Positions 27,784-37,494 of a stretch of 64,000 nucleotides of DNA are shown here, piece by piece. Origin of the DNA: Muribaculaceae bacterium (GTDB lineage: Bacteria; Bacteroidota; Bacteroidia; Bacteroidales; Muribaculaceae); the NCBI GenBank assembly GCA_017436845.1, contig JAFSCJ010000018.1, forward strand, positions 58,096-122,095, given 5' to 3'. The position numbers were made by a program, and so were the translations under genes. Within the stretch, counting starts at the first letter, position 1, and every line of letters begins with the position of its first letter. Under the pieces are notes generated by a model. That model made no database searches. It was given only the letters and a program-made list of their open reading frames with translations, and had not been told where the DNA came from.

Positions 27784-28269
27784 TTATTTGCTATTGAAAT
27801 GTTCGCGGAGTAGTTTTAGTGTTCTGACTACATGTTTGTTGACGGCGGATGTTGTTACATTCATTTTTTGTGCGGCATCTTTATAAGATAGTCCTTTTTC
27901 GAAAACAAGAGAAATTGCTTCTCGTGCAATAGGGGATAGCCGTCGGTCTAAAAATTGAAGAACTTGCAATAACATTCGTTCTCGTTCATGGTCATAAACA
28001 TTGTTTAAATCAGCTTCAATGGGGTATAGCTTTTTAAAGCGAGAAAGTGTGTCTTGTCGAGATATGATTGATAGTGCTTTGTTTTTTGCCATTCGATATA
28101 AATAACCCTCAATATTTGCAATTTCTTGATTGGAATTATCTAATAAATAGGTAAAAACATCATTAATCACATCACGACATTCCTCCTCATCACGAAGTAT
28201 AGGATAAACTAAGCGATATAATATCGGATAAGTTTTTCGGTACAATTGGTCAAATTCTTGTGATGTCAT
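27784..28269 (-). CDS. ECF-type RNA polymerase sigma factor
   Basis: A 161-residue sigma-70-family protein with region 2 (FDQLYRKTYPILYRLVYPIL, then VINDVFTYLLDN and IEGYLYRMAKNKALS) and region 4 (LSPIAREAISLVFEKGLSYK, DAAQKMNVTTSAVNKHVVRT). This is the size and layout of Bacteroidota ECF factors that pair with FecR-like regulators. It is the first gene of the three-gene unit with the DUF4974 protein and the barrel. No autoregulatory promoter could be recognised upstream, and a TAnnTTTG box is absent there. Confidence 0.93.
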   Translation of the reverse strand: MTSQEFDQLYRKTYPILYRLVYPILRDEEECRDVINDVFTYLLDNSNQEIANIEGYLYRMAKNKALSIISRQDTLSRFKKLYPIEADLNNVYDHERERMLLQVLQFLDRRLSPIAREAISLVFEKGLSYKDAAQKMNVTTSAVNKHVVRTLKLLREHFNSK

Positions 28270-28352
28270 AACTTTTAATGGTTTTTACTAATAAGACCGA
28301 TAATGATAGTTTTTAATGACATCAATTATGGTTAATAAATATTAAAGGTTTT

Positions 28353-29594
28353 TTAGAACGCTTCTCCAATAGCAAATAAAATTCCGGATGTCCCATCTCC
28401 GAAACCATAGTCGATGCGTGCATTAACATTGTGCTTAAATTCAAATCGCAAACCAATTCCGAAATTATATAACCATTCCGGTTTATTATCTTGTTTAGAT
28501 AGTTGTTTAAATGATGAAAAAATTAAAGAGTTGCCTCCCCAAGCAACAATGCCAAATCTATCCCAAATGTGTTGGCGTAGTTCAATTTGTGTGGCAATTT
28601 GATTGTTGTCAATATATGATCCCATATAATAACCTCTCATTCGAGAACCATCAGCGGCAATCATCTCTCTCATAGTCCAAGGGGTTGATGTACTATTTAG
28701 TTTCATATATCCGTCAAATGCAATAACTGAGCCATGCCAAAGGCGTTGATAATAATTAGCAATAAAAGTGTGACTATAGAACGATTTTGGACTATTTCCC
28801 AATCTTTTGAAAAATGCCATAGGTTTATATGCAATGTGTACGCCACGGGTAGGTGTCAGTAGATTGTCTCGAGAATCAAATTCAAAAGATAGACCTAATC
28901 CGGTAACATAATATTGTCTGTTTTCTCCTAATAGATAGCTAATGTCCCATACATCGCGAGCATCTGTATAGTTGCAACGAAGTTGTACCCCTGCATAAAA
29001 ATTACGATTTATCTTGTAGATGTATTCAGTTTGTAAATCAATCTGCCTACGGTTATATTTTGATTTAGGATTTTTAGCGGTTTCCTCCGATGTAATACCC
29101 CAAAAGTCCAATGCCTTGTTGTATAATTCTAATTTATATGATAATCGAGATCGATTATCAGGGAATAGGTTGTTCCCTTTAAATGTGAGTACATAAAAGC
29201 CATTTAAAGATGCATTTACTGTTGCCAAAAAATCAGAAGGATTGGGAAGAGTGTCATTCATGTTATATCGATACAAGCCTGTTACAGCCCCTCCAATACC
29301 AAATCCTGCTTCACGAGTATATGATGGCGTTATGGCAAAACTTAAATCGACTCGTTTTTCTCGCGTTCTATCAATATGCCCACGCATCAAAGAAGATAGA
29401 TATTCTTTAAACCAGTTTGGAGTTTTGCGAAGGACTTGGATTGAGTCGGCATATTCAGTTTTTGATTTTACTTCAGATGGTTGAACATAAAAGTATACTT
29501 GTCCTGTCGAGTCGGGGTATTGTATGTTTACATGTTGGCTCCATATAGTGCCAGCATAAATGAATAGTATAATTAACAGTACAATTTTTTTCAT
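28353..29594 (-). CDS. BamA/TamA-type surface antigen barrel without POTRA domains
   Basis: A 413-residue outer-membrane protein with signal peptide ending TIWSQH. It aligns by eye with the Omp85 barrel half only. Strands start near VDLSFAITPSYTREAGFGIG, the VRGF-like motif is SRMRGYYMGSYIDN (about 315), and the last strand ends in Phe (GILFAIGEAF), the outer-membrane targeting signature. No POTRA repeats fit in the ~60 residues before the barrel, so it is one of the short 'BamA/TamA family outer membrane protein' types and not the essential BamA. Function is unknown. Confidence 0.82.
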   Translation of the reverse strand: MKKIVLLIILFIYAGTIWSQHVNIQYPDSTGQVYFYVQPSEVKSKTEYADSIQVLRKTPNWFKEYLSSLMRGHIDRTREKRVDLSFAITPSYTREAGFGIGGAVTGLYRYNMNDTLPNPSDFLATVNASLNGFYVLTFKGNNLFPDNRSRLSYKLELYNKALDFWGITSEETAKNPKSKYNRRQIDLQTEYIYKINRNFYAGVQLRCNYTDARDVWDISYLLGENRQYYVTGLGLSFEFDSRDNLLTPTRGVHIAYKPMAFFKRLGNSPKSFYSHTFIANYYQRLWHGSVIAFDGYMKLNSTSTPWTMREMIAADGSRMRGYYMGSYIDNNQIATQIELRQHIWDRFGIVAWGGNSLIFSSFKQLSKQDNKPEWLYNFGIGLRFEFKHNVNARIDYGFGDGTSGILFAIGEAF

Positions 29595-29620
29595 TTAAAG
29601 ATATAGTGCAAAATCCTCTG

Positions 29621-29628
29621 CAAAGATA
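29621..29628 (-). promoter_or_regulatory. Promoter -7 element before the Omp85-like gene
   Basis: Minus strand TATCTTTG, about 27 bases before the ATG; the -33 position reads TTTT. Confidence 0.5.
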
Positions 29629-29653
29629 AGTATAATCTGTCTGTTAATAAAAT

Positions 29654-29690
29654 TAAAGCCATGTCAGATGTTGTTCTGAGCATGGCTTTA
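29654..29690 (-). terminator. Terminator after ftsH
   Basis: TAAAGCCATGTCAG at 29654-29667 pairs with CTGAGCATGGCTTTA at 29676-29690 with a single bulged G. On the minus strand it is followed by ATTTTATT. Confidence 0.75.
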
Positions 29691-29705
29691 TGGAATTTTG
29701 GAAAA

Positions 29706-31751
29706 TTATTCTCTACTTTTGGATGATGGAACAGGAGGTGGTGTTGATGAATCTGCTTCATTTTTGCCGTTCTCTTTTGTTTGTTCAATATCCTTTTTGT
29801 TTTGCTCAATTTCGGCTTTTTCGGCTTCGGCAGCTTCAGCTGAGCGAGCAGCTAATATTTCATCGGTGCGAGATGTCCACTGACGTTTGCCAAATATCTT
29901 TTCAACATCTTCGGTAAATATTACTTCACGAGATAGTAACACTTCGGTGAGCTGAGCATGACCATCGGCATATTTGCTAAGAATATCTTTAGCACGTTGA
30001 TATTGTTCTTCTATAATGCGAGAAACTTCTTGATCAATGATTTTAGCTCGTTCTTCACTATATGGCTTCGTAAAACCATAATTTTGACCTGTTGAGTCAT
30101 AGTAGCAAAGATTAGGTAATTTATCACTCATGCCAAAATAAACAACCATTGCATAGGCTTGTTTTGTTACTCGTTCAAGGTCGTTTGCCGCACCCGTTGA
30201 TATGCGACCTAAGAATAGTTCTTCGGCAGCGCGACCTCCAAGTGTTGCACACATCTCATCAAGGAGAGCTTGTGAAGTGGTGATTTGTCTTTCCTCAGGT
30301 AAATACCATGCGGCACCAAGAGCTTTTCCTCGAGGTACAATGGTTACTTTAATGAGAGGGTTGGCATATTGTAAGTGCCATGAAAGAGCGGCGTGACCGG
30401 CCTCATGTATTGCTATTGATCGTTTCTCTTCTTCGGTGGTGATTTTTGAACGTTTTTCCAAGCCGCCGATAATGCGATCAACGGCATCAATGAAATCTTG
30501 TTTCTCAACTGTTGATTTGTTTTGGCGGGCAGCTATCAGTGCGGCTTCGTTACACACATTTGCAATGTCGGCACCGGAAAATCCCGGCGTTTGACGTGCA
30601 AGGAGTTCAACATCTACTGTTTCATCGATTTTTATATTGCGTAGGTGAACGTTGAATATTGCTACGCGGTCATTGAGATCGGGTAGCTCAACATAGATTT
30701 GGCGATCAAAACGTCCGGCACGCAACAATGCTTTATCTAAGATGTCGGCTCGGTTGGTTGCCGCAAGTATGATAACACCGCTATTAGACCCAAATCCGTC
30801 CATTTCGGTAAGAAGTTGGTTTAGCGTGTTTTCGCGTTCATCATTGGCTCCCATGTTTGGATTTTTCCCACGAGCTCGTCCCACAGCATCAATTTCGTCA
30901 ATAAATATGATACAAGGGGATTTCTCTTTCGCCTGGCGGAATAGGTCTCTTACACGAGATGCTCCCACACCAACAAACATTTCTACAAAATCAGAACCTG
31001 ACATTGAGAAGAAAGGGACATTAGCCTCACCGGCAACAGCCTTAGCTAACAATGTTTTGCCCGTTCCCGGAGGTCCTACGAGTAATGCTCCTTTAGGAAT
31101 TTTACCTCCAAGTTCGGTGTAGCGTTGTGGATTTTTCAAGAATTCAACGATTTCCTCAATTTCGGTTTTTGCCTCAGATAATCCTGCAACATCTTTAAAT
31201 GTAACATTAACCGAGTTGTCCTTATCATAGATTTTTGCCTTTGATTTGCCTACGCTAAATACTCCGCCACCGGCACCATCTTTGCCTGACATGCGTTTCA
31301 TTATAAAGAACCAAAATGCGATGAGAAGAACAATTGGACCAAATGACCAAAGTAAAGATGTGAAATCGCTTGATTTTTCATATTTAACGGAGCCGGTAAA
31401 TACACCGGAACTATTCCACTCATCAATTTTATCTTGTAATTTATCGGCTGATGGGATATCTGTAATGATTTTGTATTCTGTCCCTTTTTGTATTTGGCTT
31501 TTATGAAATATATTTGATGCTAAAGAGTCATTGACGAATGCAATTGCTTCATCTTTATTGGTGTAAATCACAATTTTTTCTACACCTCCATCTGTTACAT
31601 ATTTTTCAAAGTCAGAATAACTTACTTCTTTAGTGATTGTGTTGTCATCAAGAAGATAGGTCCCTGCTAAAAATATTATAACAATTGCATACATCCAGTA
31701 TAGGCTGAATTTAAATTGGGGACGTTTATTTGTGTTTGGCTTTGGATTCAT
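29706..31751 (-). CDS. ftsH: ATP-dependent zinc metalloprotease FtsH
   Basis: Membrane-anchored AAA+ protease that degrades misfolded membrane proteins and short-lived regulators. Order: first membrane segment (about 16-34), periplasmic domain (40-130), second segment (138-152), AAA domain with Walker A GPPGTGKT (226-233), Walker B IIFIDEID (281-288) and second region of homology [20 protein letters not shown]. The protease domain has zinc motif HEAGH (449-453) and the downstream Asp ligand in [10 protein letters not shown]. The C-terminal tail is Glu/Lys/Ser-rich and unstructured. It follows rsfS by 11 bases. Confidence 0.97.
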   Translation of the reverse strand: MNPKPNTNKRPQFKFSLYWMYAIVIIFLAGTYLLDDNTITKEVSYSDFEKYVTDGGVEKIVIYTNKDEAIAFVNDSLASNIFHKSQIQKGTEYKIITDIPSADKLQDKIDEWNSSGVFTGSVKYEKSSDFTSLLWSFGPIVLLIAFWFFIMKRMSGKDGAGGGVFSVGKSKAKIYDKDNSVNVTFKDVAGLSEAKTEIEEIVEFLKNPQRYTELGGKIPKGALLVGPPGTGKTLLAKAVAGEANVPFFSMSGSDFVEMFVGVGASRVRDLFRQAKEKSPCIIFIDEIDAVGRARGKNPNMGANDERENTLNQLLTEMDGFGSNSGVIILAATNRADILDKALLRAGRFDRQIYVELPDLNDRVAIFNVHLRNIKIDETVDVELLARQTPGFSGADIANVCNEAALIAARQNKSTVEKQDFIDAVDRIIGGLEKRSKITTEEEKRSIAIHEAGHAALSWHLQYANPLIKVTIVPRGKALGAAWYLPEERQITTSQALLDEMCATLGGRAAEELFLGRISTGAANDLERVTKQAYAMVVYFGMSDKLPNLCYYDSTGQNYGFTKPYSEERAKIIDQEVSRIIEEQYQRAKDILSKYADGHAQLTEVLLSREVIFTEDVEKIFGKRQWTSRTDEILAARSAEAAEAEKAEIEQNKKDIEQTKENGKNEADSSTPPPVPSSKSRE

Positions 31752-31762
31752 ATTTATATATC

Positions 31763-32122
31763 TTAGTCTAAATCGGGTATTTCATTTATAACAGCATCAC
31801 TCCACAGCTCTTCAAGATTGTACAATTGACGCATTTCCGGCAAAAAAACATGTACTAATGTATTGCCGTAATCGATGACAATCCATTGTGAGTTTTGGTA
31901 TCCATCATAATTATATGGCTTTATGCCTGCATTTTCTTGAAGATATTCTCTAACGCTATCGGCTATTGCTGATACCTGCATTGTTGAATTTCCTTCGCAT
32001 ATAATAAAATTTTCGGCAGCAGCTGATTCTATATTGCTTAAATCAACGTGGGTTATTTTATGACCTTTGCGTTCTTGTATTCCTTCAGTAATTAGTTTTA
32101 CTAAATCAATATTTTCTGTCAT
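31763..32122 (-). CDS. rsfS: Ribosomal silencing factor RsfS
   Basis: A 119-residue protein that binds uL14 on the large subunit and blocks subunit joining when nutrients are short. Family motifs: ENFIICEGNSTMQVSAIADS, the SQWIVIDYGNTLVHVFLP core (the usual WxxxDxGxxxVHxF pattern) and the acidic/aromatic YNLEELWSD end. It precedes ftsH in the same direction, a pairing commonly seen in Bacteroidota, and the two have one promoter. Confidence 0.95.
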   Translation of the reverse strand: MTENIDLVKLITEGIQERKGHKITHVDLSNIESAAAENFIICEGNSTMQVSAIADSVREYLQENAGIKPYNYDGYQNSQWIVIDYGNTLVHVFLPEMRQLYNLEELWSDAVINEIPDLD

Positions 32123-32148
32123 TTATGATTTTAAAATTAAAAGTTGTG

Positions 32149-32156
32149 CAAAAATA
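32149..32156 (-). promoter_or_regulatory. Promoter -7 element before rsfS-ftsH
   Basis: Minus strand TATTTTTG (TAnnTTTG) about 27 bases before the rsfS ATG; no clear -33 element. Confidence 0.45.
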
Positions 32157-32223
32157 GCGAAAAAATCTGGTAATGATATCGCTCGTTAACTTATATTGTA
32201 ACAAATAGAGTGCCAAAAAAGAT

Positions 32224-33474
32224 TTATTCAAATTTTATGGTTTTTGCAGGAGATATAGTAGATATTAAATGTGAGGGTAGTATCAAAATCAACCCTGAAA
32301 TGATTATGACACCTATATTCAGTAACAATACATACCACCAATTGATTTCTGTAGGGACATAATTTAGGTAATATGCTTCGGGATCAAGAGGGATGAGTTT
32401 AAATTTTGCTTGAATAAATATTATTGTAAGGGCAATCGTATTTCCCCAGATAATACCTTTAATTACTAATCTCTCAGTAAGATATATAAATATGCGTCGT
32501 ATTTGGGTGTTGGTTGCACCAAGAGATTTCATTATGCCTATCATGTTTATCCTTTCAAGAATAATAATGAACATGCTTGATATAAGAGTGAAACCTGAGA
32601 CTAATGACATAAGGATAAGAATGACAATAACGTTGGTGTCAAGCAAGTCAAGCCAATTAAAATATAGTGCGCCGGTATTATATACAGTATCAACTCGATG
32701 CAATGAATTTAATTTATTTGTGTAACAAGCTTGGATTAGGCTATCTTGAAGATTATATGACGCGTTTTCTATTTTAGAAATAGGCAAATTGCGAATTTCA
32801 ATACTATTTCCTGTAATAGAATCAATATTATTTAATCCTTGAAGAGTGTTTAAAGAAGTGAAAGCAAATAGTTTATCATATTCACCAAAATGGGTCTCGT
32901 ATATAGCTGCAATTTCAAAGCGTCGTGTGCGAATTTTGTTATTTTCAAAGAAATAGGCAAATATTTTGTCTCCGATATTCAGTTTTAGAGAGGAAGATAT
33001 AACTTTAGAGATTATTATTTTATTTTTATCTTCAATATTATTATAATCAGGTATAGTGCCTGATGTTAAATTGTCAGAGATAAATTTCCAATCATAATTT
33101 TTATCCATTCCTTTAAAGATAATCCCCATAAAATCGTTGTCAGTCTTTAGTATTCCAGGCTGTTTGATGGATAGGGAAGTTTGACCATTGGGAATAGCTG
33201 TGGTTATGATGTTTTTTAAAGTGTCATTGAATGTTATAAAGCTCTTATCTTTTTCGGTATAATCAGAGTTGCTAATTGTTATTTGTGCATCAAACCCCAT
33301 GACTTTATCTCGGATTTCATGTTTGAATCCTAATACAACAACTATGGCAATCATCATAATGACAATTGCCAATGTAATACCTATAACGGCTATTGAAATA
33401 CTTGGAGTGTTTTGTTTACTACCATCGTAATTTTTTAGCCTCAATCGTCGTGCTATATAGAATTCAAATTTCAT
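32224..33474 (-). CDS. LolC/LolE-type ABC transporter permease (FtsX-like)
   Basis: A 416-residue permease with the LolCE layout: N-terminal membrane segment (IAVIGITLAIVIMMIAIVVV), a large periplasmic MacB-like domain (about 60-260), then three C-terminal membrane segments with the FtsX domain (ILMSLVSGFTLISSMFIIILERINMIGIMKSLGAT motif region). The N-terminal FYIARRLRLK is typical of Bacteroidota homologues. Such proteins, with a LolD-type ATPase, release lipoproteins from the inner membrane; no ATPase gene is adjacent here. Its ATG overlaps the stop of the upstream aminotransferase gene by four bases, so translation is probably coupled. Confidence 0.87.
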   Translation of the reverse strand: MKFEFYIARRLRLKNYDGSKQNTPSISIAVIGITLAIVIMMIAIVVVLGFKHEIRDKVMGFDAQITISNSDYTEKDKSFITFNDTLKNIITTAIPNGQTSLSIKQPGILKTDNDFMGIIFKGMDKNYDWKFISDNLTSGTIPDYNNIEDKNKIIISKVISSSLKLNIGDKIFAYFFENNKIRTRRFEIAAIYETHFGEYDKLFAFTSLNTLQGLNNIDSITGNSIEIRNLPISKIENASYNLQDSLIQACYTNKLNSLHRVDTVYNTGALYFNWLDLLDTNVIVILILMSLVSGFTLISSMFIIILERINMIGIMKSLGATNTQIRRIFIYLTERLVIKGIIWGNTIALTIIFIQAKFKLIPLDPEAYYLNYVPTEINWWYVLLLNIGVIIISGLILILPSHLISTISPAKTIKFE

Positions 33475-34673
33475 AAGTTAGTTCGTCCGGGATATGCTTT
33501 AAGAGCTTCGGCAAGAACCTTTAGAGCTTTAGATAAATCTTCTTTATTGAGGACATAAGCCATGCGCACTTCATTATTTCCAACCCCTTTGGTTGTATAG
33601 AATCCCGATGCCGGTGCCATGAATATAGTTTGTCCTTCATATTCAAATTCACGTAAACACCATTCGCAGAACTTGTCGGCATCATCTACCGGAAGACTCA
33701 CTACGGTGTAAAATGCTCCCATTGGGATAGGAGAGTAGCATCCGGGTATTTTGTTTAATCCGTCGATAAGGAATTTGCGTCGTTCGACATATTCATTGTA
33801 GGTCATCAACATATAATCGGGAGATGCGTCAATAGATGCTTCTGCAACGATTTGTCCCAATAGTGGGGGGCTTAGACGAGCTTGACAGAATTTCATTACA
33901 TTCTTTTTTAGCTCTTTGTGCTTGGTGATGATTGCTCCAATGCGTATTCCACATTCGCTATATCGTTTTGAGACTGAATCAATAAGTACTACTTGATCTT
34001 CAATTCCGGGTAGATGGAATGCTGAAATATATGGGGCTCCGGTATAACAGAATTCACGATATACTTCATCGGAAAATAGGAACAAGTCATATTTTTTTAC
34101 AATATCCCTAATTTGATTCATCTCCTTTTGTGTATAGAGGTATCCTGTGGGATTATTAGGGTTACATATCAATATCCCTTTGGTCTTAGGGGTGATTAGA
34201 GCCTCAAATTTTTCTACTGGAGGAAGCGCAAAGCCTTCATCAATACTTGAGGGAACAGTAACGATTTTAGCTCCTGCTGAAATAGCAAATGCCATATAAT
34301 TGGCATATGCCGGTTCAGGTACAATTATTTCATCTCCCGGATCAAGGCATGCCATGAATGCAAATAGTACAGCTTCAGAGCCTCCTGTTGTTACGATTAT
34401 ATCATCGACATCAACGTTGATGTTAAATCGTTTATAGTATTTTTCGAGTTTTTGCCTTAATGACAACAGCCCTTCTGATGGACTATATTCAAGTACTTTT
34501 CTATCAATGTGTTTTAATACTTCCAATCCTTCAGCCGGAGAAGGAAGGTCAGGCTGTCCGATATTGAGATGATAAACCTTTAAACCACGATTTTTAGCAT
34601 CATTCGATAATGGTACTAATTTGCGGATTGGCGATTCTGGCATTATCTGTCCTCGTTGAGATATATTGGGCAT
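33471..34673 (-). CDS. Pyridoxal-phosphate aminotransferase, class I (aspartate aminotransferase-like)
   Basis: A 400-residue fold-type I aminotransferase. The PLP lysine is in DSVSKRYSECGIRIG; further hallmarks are TTGGSEAVLFAF (cofactor phosphate binding), LICNPNNPTGY, FSDEVYREFCY and the C-terminal substrate Arg in NNEVRMAYVL. It is usually annotated as aspartate aminotransferase; the amino-acid specificity cannot be fixed from the motifs. Its 3' end overlaps the permease start by four bases. Confidence 0.92.
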   Translation of the reverse strand: MPNISQRGQIMPESPIRKLVPLSNDAKNRGLKVYHLNIGQPDLPSPAEGLEVLKHIDRKVLEYSPSEGLLSLRQKLEKYYKRFNINVDVDDIIVTTGGSEAVLFAFMACLDPGDEIIVPEPAYANYMAFAISAGAKIVTVPSSIDEGFALPPVEKFEALITPKTKGILICNPNNPTGYLYTQKEMNQIRDIVKKYDLFLFSDEVYREFCYTGAPYISAFHLPGIEDQVVLIDSVSKRYSECGIRIGAIITKHKELKKNVMKFCQARLSPPLLGQIVAEASIDASPDYMLMTYNEYVERRKFLIDGLNKIPGCYSPIPMGAFYTVVSLPVDDADKFCEWCLREFEYEGQTIFMAPASGFYTTKGVGNNEVRMAYVLNKEDLSKALKVLAEALKAYPGRTNL

Positions 34674-34705
34674 TTAATTATAGTTTTAAATAGTAATATA
34701 TTTTG

Positions 34706-34713
34706 CAAAGTTA
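34706..34713 (-). promoter_or_regulatory. Promoter -7 element before the aminotransferase/permease pair
   Basis: Minus strand TAACTTTG, an exact TAnnTTTG match about 33 bases before the ATG. No clear -33 TTTG. Confidence 0.5.
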
Positions 34714-34819
34714 ATGAATTGCCCTTAATAAAAAAGCATTTTTAAGAATTAGTTTTTATTTATGTATGATATCGTCCCGGAATGGTTGTGAGGGGATGGT
34801 TTATTTGTTAAGATATGTT

Positions 34820-34844
34820 ATTATTTATAATCGTTATAAATAAT
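34820..34844. promoter_or_regulatory. Palindromic operator candidate upstream of feoAB
   Basis: Perfect 11-base arms ATTATTTATAA and TTATAAATAAT separated by TCG, about 62 bases before the FeoA-FeoB start, in the divergent intergenic region. The AT-rich TATAAtcgTTATA core loosely resembles Fur-type boxes (GATAAT repeats). A role in iron regulation is inferred from position and is not proven. Confidence 0.45.
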
Positions 34845-34906
34845 TATGTGCGATAATTTCTCTAATTGAGGTGTTTTTCGGATATTTGTGCTCAAATTTA
34901 TTGGCA

Positions 34907-37243
34907 ATGAGGTTATCAGATCTTAAAACTGGCGAAACCGGTATAATAGTAAAGATATTAGGACATGGCGCTTTTCGCAAACGAGTTCTTGAAATGGGCT
35001 TTGTGAAAGGTCGTCCTATTACAGCTATTTTGAGCGCTCCGTTGCGAGATCCTATTAAATATAGTCTCATGGGCTATGAGATATCTTTGAGACGTAGTGA
35101 AGCACGTCTTGTAGAGGTTATCCCTGTCAAAGATGCTGATGCCAATAATCTCCCTGATTTTACACACTTAAATGTTTTGGCTGAAGAAGATGACTTTTCT
35201 CGAGAATATCGAGGCTTGAGTCATACGATTAATATAGCCCTTATCGGCAACCCAAATTGTGGTAAAACCTCGTTGTTTAATATCGCATCAGGGGCACATG
35301 AGCATGTGGGGAATTATAGTGGAGTTACTGTTGATGCAAAGCAAGGTCGATTTGAATATGGCGGATATAAATTCAATATAGTTGATTTGCCTGGGACATA
35401 TTCATTGTCGGCTTATTCTCCGGAGGAATTATATGTTCGTCGATATCTGAAAGATGAGATGCCTGATGTTATTGTAAATGTTGTTGATGCATCTAATCTT
35501 GAGCGAAATCTATATTTGAGTACAGAGTTGATTGACATGGACCGCAGTATGGTGATTGCACTCAATATGTATGATGAGTTGCTTAATACCGGTGCAACAC
35601 TTGACTATGATACTCTTGGGAATATGATAGGGGTACCTGTTGTACCTACAATCTCTCGAACAGGAGAGGGTGTAGAGGAATTGTTTAATCGCATTATTGA
35701 GGTATATGAGGGACGAGACAAGTCGGTGCGTCATGTGCATGTCAATCTTGGCAGTGATATAGAAGCAGGAGTGAGGGTATTGAAAGATTTCTTAAAACAA
35801 GATAAATCAATTGAAGCTCATTTCTCCCCTCGTTATCTTGCCATAAAATTTCTTGAACGAGACAGGGAAGTTGAACAGTTACTAAAGGAAACATCATCTG
35901 ATTATCAGAGACTCATTGAGTTACGAAATAAAGAAGTCCGTCGAATAGAGCGATTGTATGAAGAAGATATAACTTCGGCTATCGCAAATGAAAAATATGG
36001 ATTTATTGCCGGAGCGCTTGCTGAGACAATGACCGAAAAAGAAAAAGATGTGGCACAATCAACTCGACAAATTGATGCATTGGTAACAAGCAAATTATTT
36101 GGCTTTCCTATCTTTTTTGCGATAATGTTTTTTATCTTTTGGGCGACATTTCAAGTGGGGGCTTACCCCATGGAGTGGATTGATGCCGGAGTAAAATTCT
36201 TGGATGGATGGGTAAATAATATAATGGCTGATGGACCATTAAAATCTCTTATTTCTGATGGAATAATAGGGGGAGTAGGTGGGGTAATTGTATTTCTTCC
36301 TAATATTTTGATATTATATTTCTTTATTTCCTTCATGGAAGATTCCGGATATATGGCTCGTGCGGCATTTATCATGGATCGCATGATGCACAAGATAGGG
36401 TTGCATGGCAAGTCATTTATTCCGTTGATTATGGGTTTTGGTTGTAATGTCCCTGCAATATTGGCAACTCGAGCCATAGAGAGTAAGAGCAGTCGCATAA
36501 TAACGATGCTCATAAATCCGTTTATGTCATGTTCTGCCCGTTTGCCCATTTATTTATTGCTTGCCGGAGCGTTTTTTAGCAAATATGCGGCTATTGTATT
36601 ATTTGGCTTATATATATTGGGCATACTTATAGCTATCGTTACCGCAAGGATTTTGCGTAAATTTTATTTCAGAGAAGATGAAACACCATTTGTGATGGAA
36701 TTACCTCCTTATCGCATGCCGACAATGAAAACATCGTTGATGCACATGTGGGATAAAGGGGCTCAATATCTTCGTAAGATGGGAGGAATAATTCTCTTTG
36801 CAAGTATAATAGTGTGGGCATTGAATTATTTCCCTCACCATGATGCTGTTGCAGATACTCCCTCTGAAATAATCGCAAATTCTTCTCCTGAAATTAACCC
36901 TGAAACTGATTCATTCCTTGAAATGATGGGTAAAGCGGTTAATCCGGTAATGCAACCATTGGGATTTCATTGGCGAGCAACAGTAGCAATAGTTGCAGGT
37001 ATCCCGGCAAAAGAGATTGTCGTTTCTACGCTTGGTGTTGTTGATGGAACTAATGAGTTTTCAATTGCTTCGGCATTGAGTTTTATGGTGTTTGTGTTGC
37101 TCTATTGCCCATGTATAGCATCAATAACAGCAATAGTGAAAGAGTCGGGCAGTTGGAAATATGGGGCATTTTCCGTTCTATACAACACTCTTGTGGCGTG
37201 GCTCGCAGCCTTCTTCATCTACCACCTTGCCCTATTATTTTAG
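34907..37243 (+). CDS. feoB: Fused FeoA-FeoB ferrous iron transporter
   Basis: Ferrous iron uptake across the inner membrane. Residues ~1-80 are a FeoA SH3-like domain (MRLSDLKTGETGIIVKILGH, MGFVKGRPI, LMGYEISLRRSEARLVEV). The FeoB G-domain begins near residue 108 with P-loop GNPNCGKTS (114-122), G2/G3 region VDLPGTYSLSAYSPEE and G4-like LNMYD. The membrane core has two Gate motifs: FGCNVPAILATRAIESK and MFLLYCPCIASITAI-like VLLYCPCIASITA. It is about 778 residues long. The fusion order A-B is usual for Bacteroidota. The in-frame GTG at 34871 would add 12 residues before the FeoA domain; ATG 34907 is preferred. Confidence 0.95.
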   Translation: MRLSDLKTGETGIIVKILGHGAFRKRVLEMGFVKGRPITAILSAPLRDPIKYSLMGYEISLRRSEARLVEVIPVKDADANNLPDFTHLNVLAEEDDFSREYRGLSHTINIALIGNPNCGKTSLFNIASGAHEHVGNYSGVTVDAKQGRFEYGGYKFNIVDLPGTYSLSAYSPEELYVRRYLKDEMPDVIVNVVDASNLERNLYLSTELIDMDRSMVIALNMYDELLNTGATLDYDTLGNMIGVPVVPTISRTGEGVEELFNRIIEVYEGRDKSVRHVHVNLGSDIEAGVRVLKDFLKQDKSIEAHFSPRYLAIKFLERDREVEQLLKETSSDYQRLIELRNKEVRRIERLYEEDITSAIANEKYGFIAGALAETMTEKEKDVAQSTRQIDALVTSKLFGFPIFFAIMFFIFWATFQVGAYPMEWIDAGVKFLDGWVNNIMADGPLKSLISDGIIGGVGGVIVFLPNILILYFFISFMEDSGYMARAAFIMDRMMHKIGLHGKSFIPLIMGFGCNVPAILATRAIESKSSRIITMLINPFMSCSARLPIYLLLAGAFFSKYAAIVLFGLYILGILIAIVTARILRKFYFREDETPFVMELPPYRMPTMKTSLMHMWDKGAQYLRKMGGIILFASIIVWALNYFPHHDAVADTPSEIIANSSPEINPETDSFLEMMGKAVNPVMQPLGFHWRATVAIVAGIPAKEIVVSTLGVVDGTNEFSIASALSFMVFVLLYCPCIASITAIVKESGSWKYGAFSVLYNTLVAWLAAFFIYHLALLF

Positions 37244-37307
37244 CTTTAAATTATTTTCATTGCTATTGTGTGTTGCAAAAAATCCCTATCGTGTAACGGC
37301 AACACCG

Positions 37308-37348
37308 CACACGACTCCTTTGTGTTCGATTGCGAACTCAAAGTGTGC
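37308..37348. other. Structured non-coding hairpin downstream of feoAB
   Basis: In the 251-base gap between feoAB and the AraC gene, CTTTGTGTTCG (37318-37328) pairs with CGAACTCAAAG (37333-37343) with one mismatch around an ATTG loop. GCACA (37308-37312) pairs with TGTGC beyond a five-base bulge. There is no T-run on either strand, so it is not a standard terminator. Short open frames over this stretch on both strands show no recognisable protein. Confidence 0.4.
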
Positions 37349-37440
37349 ATATACTCAATTAGCGGGGTTGTGTAACTCATAAATATTCTTTTGTTTTTCC
37401 GCAATGTTGGACTATTCAGGTCTTTTAATATTTTCAGATA

Positions 37441-37470
37441 TTGAACCAATCCATTTTGTTTGTAATTTTG
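37441..37470 (+). promoter_or_regulatory. Promoter of the AraC-type regulator gene
   Basis: TTG at 37441-37443, a 19-base spacer and TAATTTTG at 37463-37470. The TTG at 37441 is thus a promoter element and not a start codon; ATG 37495 is the start. Confidence 0.7.
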
Positions 37471-37494
37471 TATTCTTACAATTTATTTCGGTGT

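Noticed and set aside
37246..37449. Open frame on the minus strand (67 codons) over the feoAB-AraC gap
   Set aside because: It covers the structured hairpin, lacks any recognised family and runs into the AraC promoter; treated as non-coding.
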